A stretch of 64,000 bases of DNA from Microlunatus antarcticus (GTDB lineage Bacteria; Actinomycetota; Actinomycetes; Propionibacteriales; Propionibacteriaceae): assembly GCF_014193425.1 (NCBI RefSeq), contig NZ_JACHZG010000001.1, forward strand, positions 3,224,001-3,288,000, written 5' to 3'. Below are positions 59,834 through 64,000 of this stretch, in pieces. Below the pieces are notes generated by a model. It was given only the letters and a program-made list of their open reading frames with translations, ran no database searches and was not told the origin of the DNA. How positions within the stretch are numbered: the first letter of the stretch is position 1; each line of letters opens with the position of its first letter. The position numbers were made by a program, and so were the translations under genes.

Positions 59834-59923
59834 CGCTCACTTCTGACTGCTCGTCGGAGCGTCAGCTCGGGATCTGCGCTCAGCACGCGCCGCGAGGCGG
59901 CAACGAGCAGTCAGAAGTGAGCG
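59834..59923. repeat. Perfect 21-base inverted repeat around a 48-base loop
   Basis: The arms are 59834-59854 and 59903-59923, exact reverse complements; the left begins CGCTCACTTCTGACTG. It lies downstream of the ctaB stop (59948) on the minus strand, so it may end ctaB transcription. Confidence 0.6.
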
Positions 59924-59947
59924 AGCAGCGCGCCCAAGGGGCAAGCG

Positions 59948-60910
59948 TCAGCGCAGGAGCGGGTCGACCGCGGCGGCGACGAAGATCAGCGCGAGGTACG
60001 AGTTGGACCAGTGGAACAGCCGCATCGGGCGCAGCGCGGCGTCGACGAGGCCGGCCCGGGCCCGCAGGTAGAGCTGGAAGGCCTCGACAAGGAACACGAG
60101 ACCGGCCACGGCGGCGACCGACGGGTAGAGCCAGCCGGTGTCGGCGATCGGCCAGAGGGACAGCGAGACCAGCACCGTGACCACGCTGTAGATCAGCATC
60201 TGGCGCGCGACGTAGGGCGCGGACCGGACGACGGGGAGCATCGGGACCTCGGCCGCGGCGTAGTCGGCGCGGTAGCGGAACGCGAGCGCCCAGGTGTGCG
60301 GCGGGGTCCAGAAGAAGACGATCGCGAACAGCACGAACGGGGCCAGCGCGATGTGGCCGGTGACGGCCGTCCACCCGATCAGCGGGGGGAAGCAGCCGGC
60401 GATCCCGCCCCAGACGATGTTCTGCGGCGTACGGCGCTTGAGCAGCAGCGTGTAGACGAAGACGTAGAAGGCGTTCGCCCCGAGGGCCAGGAACGCGGAG
60501 AGCCAGTTGACGCCGTAGCCCAGCACCAGCGTCGCGGCGACACCGAGGACGGCGCCGAAGACGGTCGCGGACCGCGGACCGACCATGTGCCGCGGGAGGG
60601 CACGGCGCCGCGTACGCCGCATGCGCTCGTCGATGTCGCGGTCGAGCACGCAGTTGAAGACGTTGGCGCTCGCGGCGGCGAAGCAGCCGCCGAGCATGGT
60701 GAGCAGGACCAGCATCAGCGGCGGGACGCCCCGCGCAGCCAGGAACATGGCCGGCACGGTCGTGACGAGCAGGAGCTCGATGATGCGCGGCTTGGTGAGG
60801 TTGACGTAGGCCGAGACCACGTCCCGGGCCGAGGCCCTCGAACCGGTGCGGTCGGCCACGTCGCCGCGGTCCGCCGCGGCTGCGTCGCCGGTCAGGTCCA
60901 GGGCGGTCAC
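59948..60910 (-). CDS. ctaB: Protoheme IX farnesyltransferase (heme O synthase) CtaB
   Basis: 320 aa, UbiA-type, nine hydrophobic helices. LTKPRIIELLLVTTVPAM, the Asp-rich NVFNCVLDRDIDERMRRT (about 82-99) that binds the prenyl diphosphate and Mg, and YTLLLKRRTPQNIVWGG are conserved. Adds farnesyl to heme b to give heme O, the substrate of CtaA. GTG start; ~35 residues of Ala/Asp-rich leader are extra. Confidence 0.95.
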   Translation of the reverse strand: MTALDLTGDAAAADRGDVADRTGSRASARDVVSAYVNLTKPRIIELLLVTTVPAMFLAARGVPPLMLVLLTMLGGCFAAASANVFNCVLDRDIDERMRRTRRRALPRHMVGPRSATVFGAVLGVAATLVLGYGVNWLSAFLALGANAFYVFVYTLLLKRRTPQNIVWGGIAGCFPPLIGWTAVTGHIALAPFVLFAIVFFWTPPHTWALAFRYRADYAAAEVPMLPVVRSAPYVARQMLIYSVVTVLVSLSLWPIADTGWLYPSVAAVAGLVFLVEAFQLYLRARAGLVDAALRPMRLFHWSNSYLALIFVAAAVDPLLR

Positions 60911-61210
60911 AGGTTGCACTCTTTCACGTCCGGCACCTCGGGCCCAGCCGGCGGGCGGCGGGCGCGCAGCAGGCGCGCGGGGGTGCATCGCCCAGGTTAG
61001 TGCGCGGCCGTCCCGGGACGGCCGTACGACCGCGTGACCCGCGTCCCACGCCGTTCGGACGCACCCGCGCGTGACGTCTGGGTGAATGGTCGGTGCCCAC
61101 CACGGGTAGGCCCTGTCCGTGAGCGCGCTCCGCTGGATAAGGTCAGGGCGTCGGAGTCGTCGGCGCAACCGCGGTCGGCGCTCCTCGCCTGCACCCCGGA
61201 AGGACTGCCT
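60911..61210. other. 300-base divergent region before ctaB and tkt
   Basis: No gene seen. It contains a perfect 20-base palindrome at 61005-61024 and a TANNNT-like box TAAGGT (61138-61143) suited to a tkt promoter. Confidence 0.45.
61005..61024. repeat. Perfect 20-base palindrome
   Basis: CGGCCGTCCCGGGACGGCCG between the divergent ctaB and tkt genes, about 95 bases from the ctaB start. Operator or cruciform candidate. Confidence 0.5.
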
Positions 61211-63424
61211 GTGACCAGCACTGCGACCACCTCCCCCACCGAGGACGACGTCTTCCCCGAAGGGTGGACGGACCTCGACACCAAGGCGGTGGACACGGTC
61301 CGCGTCCTCGCCGCCGACGCGGTGCAGAAGGTGGGCAACGGCCACCCCGGCACCGCGATCAGCCTGGCGCCGGTGGCGTACCTGCTGTTCCAGAAGGTCA
61401 TGCGCCACAACCCGGCCGAGCCGCACTGGCCCGGCCGCGACCGGTTCGTGCTCTCCTGCGGCCACTCGAGCATCTCGCTCTACCTCCAGCTCTACCTCGG
61501 CGGCTGGGGCCTCGAGATCGAGGACATCGGCGCGCTGCGCACCTGGGGCTCCAAGACCCCGGGCCACCCGGAGTACGGCCACACCGACGGCGTCGAGATC
61601 ACCACCGGCCCGCTCGGCCAGGGCATCGCGAACGCGGTCGGCATGGCGATGGCCGCCCGCCGCGAGCGCGGCCTGCTCGACCCGGACGCGCCCCTGGGCG
61701 AGTCGGTCTTCGACCACCACATCTACTGCCTGGCCTCCGACGGCGACATCGAGGAGGGCATCAGCTCCGAGGCGTCCTCGCTCGCCGGCACGCAGCGCCT
61801 GGGCAACCTCACGCTGATCTACGACCGCAACTTCATCTCGATCGAGGGCCACACCGAGATCGCGCTGACCGAGGACACGGCCGCCCGCTACGCCGCGTAC
61901 GGCTGGCACGTCGCGACCGTCGACTGGCTCGAGGGCGGCGAGTACAAGGAGAACGTCAAGGCCCTGCTGGACGCCATCGAGGAGGGCAAGAAGGTCACCG
62001 ACCAGCCCACCTTCATCCAGCTGCGCACGATCATCGCCTGGCCCTCGCCCACCAAGCAGAACACCGAGGGCGCCCACGGCAGCGCGCTCGGCAAGGACGA
62101 GGTGGCGGCCCTCAAGGAGGTGCTCGGCTTCGACCCGGCGAAGAGCTTCGACGTCGACCCCGAGGTCCTGGCCCACACCCGCGGGCTGCGCGACCGCGGT
62201 GAGGCCGCCCAGGCCGAGTGGCAGAAGGGCTTCGACACCTGGGCCGCCACCCGCTCCGACGAGAAGGCGCTCTACGACCGGATGGTCGACGACGAGCTGA
62301 CCCCGGGCTGGGAGGAGGCGCTCCCGACCTGGGACGCCGACCCCAAGGGCGTCGCCACCCGCGCCGCCTCCGGCAGCGTGCTCACCGCGCTCGCTCCCCG
62401 CCTGCCCGAGCTCTGGGGCGGATCAGCCGACCTGGCCGGCTCGAACAACACCACCCCCAAGGGCCAGCCGAGCTTCCTGCCGACCGACCGGCAGACCGAG
62501 GAGTTCCAGGGGAGCCCGTACGGCCGGGTGCTGCACTTCGGCATCCGCGAGCACGCGATGGGCGCCATCCTCAACGGCATCAAGGTCCACGGCGGCACGC
62601 GTCCCTACGGCGGCACCTTCCTCACCTTCTCCGACTACATGCGCGGTGCGGTGCGGCTGTCGGCCCTGATGCGGGTGCCCGTCACCTACGTCTGGACCCA
62701 CGACTCCATCGGCCTGGGCGAGGACGGCCCGACCCACCAGCCGATCGAGCACGTCTCCTCCCTCCGGCTCATCCCGGGGCTCGACGTCGTCCGCCCGGCC
62801 GACGCGAACGAGACGGCGGCCTCCTGGGCGGCGATCCTGCACAACTCCGACCGGCCGGCCGCGCTGATCCTCAGCCGGCAGAACCTGCCGATCGTGCCGC
62901 GCGGGGCCGACGGCTACGCCACCACCGAGGGCGTGGCCAAGGGCGCGTACGTGCTCAAGGAGTTCGGCGACGCCGACGCGGACAAGACCGTGATCATCGT
63001 CGCCACCGGTTCCGAGGTCCCGCTCGCGGTCGCCGCGGCCGAGGTGCTGGCCGGCGAGGGCGTCAAGACCCGCGTGGTCTCGATGCCGTGCCGCGAGTGG
63101 TTCGACGAGCAGGACGACGCCTACCGCGAGTCGGTCATCCCGGCCGCCGTCAAGGCGCGGGTCAGCGTCGAGGCCGGGGTCTCCGGCAGCTGGCGCGACA
63201 TCGTCGGCGACGCCGGCCGGATCGTCAGCATCAACCACTACGGCGCGAGCGCCGACGGTGCGCTGCTGTTCAAGGAGTTCGGGTTCACCCCCGAGACCGT
63301 GGCCGCAGCGGCGCGCGAGAGCCTCGCCCACGCCGACGAGGCGGGAGCCCCGCTGCACGCGGCGGCCTCCGGCCCCAAGAACACCGGCGACCACGAGCCC
63401 GACGCCGGCGCCACGATCAGCTGA
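61211..63424 (+). CDS. tkt: Transketolase
   Basis: 737 aa, slightly longer than usual. [26 protein letters not shown] (thiamine diphosphate/Mg site), [28 protein letters not shown]-like segment ([19 protein letters not shown]), and [11 protein letters not shown] are present. Central to the non-oxidative pentose phosphate pathway. GTG at 61211 behind GGAAGGA; an upstream in-frame start lies in the promoter. 40 bases before tal. Confidence 0.97.
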   Translation: MTSTATTSPTEDDVFPEGWTDLDTKAVDTVRVLAADAVQKVGNGHPGTAISLAPVAYLLFQKVMRHNPAEPHWPGRDRFVLSCGHSSISLYLQLYLGGWGLEIEDIGALRTWGSKTPGHPEYGHTDGVEITTGPLGQGIANAVGMAMAARRERGLLDPDAPLGESVFDHHIYCLASDGDIEEGISSEASSLAGTQRLGNLTLIYDRNFISIEGHTEIALTEDTAARYAAYGWHVATVDWLEGGEYKENVKALLDAIEEGKKVTDQPTFIQLRTIIAWPSPTKQNTEGAHGSALGKDEVAALKEVLGFDPAKSFDVDPEVLAHTRGLRDRGEAAQAEWQKGFDTWAATRSDEKALYDRMVDDELTPGWEEALPTWDADPKGVATRAASGSVLTALAPRLPELWGGSADLAGSNNTTPKGQPSFLPTDRQTEEFQGSPYGRVLHFGIREHAMGAILNGIKVHGGTRPYGGTFLTFSDYMRGAVRLSALMRVPVTYVWTHDSIGLGEDGPTHQPIEHVSSLRLIPGLDVVRPADANETAASWAAILHNSDRPAALILSRQNLPIVPRGADGYATTEGVAKGAYVLKEFGDADADKTVIIVATGSEVPLAVAAAEVLAGEGVKTRVVSMPCREWFDEQDDAYRESVIPAAVKARVSVEAGVSGSWRDIVGDAGRIVSINHYGASADGALLFKEFGFTPETVAAAARESLAHADEAGAPLHAAASGPKNTGDHEPDAGATIS

Positions 63425-63464
63425 GCACCATCACACCCACCCATCTCGCGAACGAAGGACGACC

Positions 63465-64000
63465 ATGAGCGATCGACTGAAGGGCCTCGCCGACGAAGGC
63501 GTGTCCATCTGGCTGGACGACCTGTCCCGCGAACGCCTGAACACGGGCAACCTCGAGGGCCTGATCAAGAACTCGTCGGTCAGCGGTGTCACCACCAACC
63601 CGACGATCTTCGCCTCGGCGCTCTCCAACGGGGCGGCGTACAACGACCAGGTGCGTGAGCTCGCCGCCCGGGACACCGCCGTGGCGGACGCCATCAAGGC
63701 GCTGACCTCGGACGACGTGCGCCACGCGTGCGACCTGTTCAAGGGCGTGTACGAGGCGACGAACGGGGTCGACGGACGCGTGTCCATCGAGGTCGAGCCC
63801 GGTCTGGCCATGGACACCGAGGGCACCACCGCCCAGGCGTCCGACCTGTGGAAGATCGTCGACCGGCCCAACGTGCTGATCAAGATCCCCGCGACGAAGC
63901 CGGGCCTGCCGGCCATCACCTCGGCCATCGGCGAGGGGATCAGCGTGAACGTGACGCTCATCTTCTCGCTCGAGCGCTACCGCGCGGTGATGGACGCCTA
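63465..64000 (+). CDS. tal: Transaldolase, N-terminal part (runs off the window)
   Basis: 178 residues seen. [46 protein letters not shown] and the Schiff-base lysine in [13 protein letters not shown] (about 141) identify it. Interconverts C7/C3 and C6/C4 sugars with transketolase. ATG behind GAAGGA. Gene cut by the window end. Confidence 0.95.
   Translation, partial: MSDRLKGLADEGVSIWLDDLSRERLNTGNLEGLIKNSSVSGVTTNPTIFASALSNGAAYNDQVRELAARDTAVADAIKALTSDDVRHACDLFKGVYEATNGVDGRVSIEVEPGLAMDTEGTTAQASDLWKIVDRPNVLIKIPATKPGLPAITSAIGEGISVNVTLIFSLERYRAVMDA

Noticed and set aside
59811-59840. Longer N-terminus for the 2'-5' RNA ligase-like protein
   Set aside because: Its GTG lies in an inverted repeat with no ribosome binding site; the GTG at 59810 has GAGGA.

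Overview
The window is typical high-GC actinobacterial DNA: dense genes, many GTG and a few TTG starts, and chains of genes joined by 4-base ATGA/GTGA overlaps. Its suf (sufR-B-D-C-S-U-T), ctaA, ctaB and tkt-tal genes lie near one another, as they do in other Actinobacteria such as Mycobacterium. No rRNA, tRNA, CRISPR array or intact insertion sequence was seen. The genus cannot be fixed from the sequence; an actinobacterium of the Propionibacteriales type is a reasonable guess, not a finding.

Layout. 0-2.9 kb: a sugar ABC importer (binding lipoprotein, start of a permease) divergent from a LacI regulator, with candidate operators between them. 2.8-9.3 kb: housekeeping genes (fdhD, a DUF6457 protein, SURF1, an atypical SDR, an RlmA-like methyltransferase, a small HTH protein with a histone-like tail, an ABC-F ATPase). 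9.4-14.1 kb: redox genes with local regulators (TetR/SDR, an epimerase, SDR/XRE) and a truncated duplicate of an SDR gene. 14.1-17.7 kb: a visibly less GC-rich accessory segment with a membrane protein, a GIY-YIG nuclease with a small partner, a cold-shock-domain protein and three copies of a hairpin repeat.

18.1-38.8 kb is the most unusual part. Fourteen minus-strand genes (33.0 down to 18.1 kb) are coupled almost throughout by 4-base overlaps: SDR, a complete oligopeptide-type ABC importer, two Gfo/Idh/MocA oxidoreductases, a TldD/TldE peptidase pair, two DUF4438 paralogues, a GntR/FCD regulator and an LLM flavin oxidoreductase. Facing them on the plus strand are a D-2-hydroxyacid dehydrogenase, a DHDPS-like aldolase, an atypical SDR and a PLP aminotransferase, then pdxS-pdxT. 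The shared promoter region carries two identical 16-base sites, each placed on a core promoter. The genes read as one regulon for uptake, peptidase processing and redox catabolism of a peptide-like or conjugated compound; the substrate is unknown.

38.9-43.5 kb: a CsbD-like protein, a TetR/SDR pair with a mirror-symmetric promoter region, a NUDIX hydrolase, a PabB-PabC fusion and a GNAT. 43.5-50.6 kb: the suf operon with a Rieske-type ferredoxin gene and its SufR repressor. 50.7-57.4 kb: a secreted GH92 mannosidase, a LigC-type DNA ligase, an ABC exporter coupled to ctaA, and an ABM-domain membrane protein. 57.5-64 kb: a DEAD-box helicase with a long leader, a 2'-5' RNA ligase-like protein, ctaB, tkt and the start of tal.

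A recurring structural theme is that convergent genes end inside hairpins built from their own stop codons.
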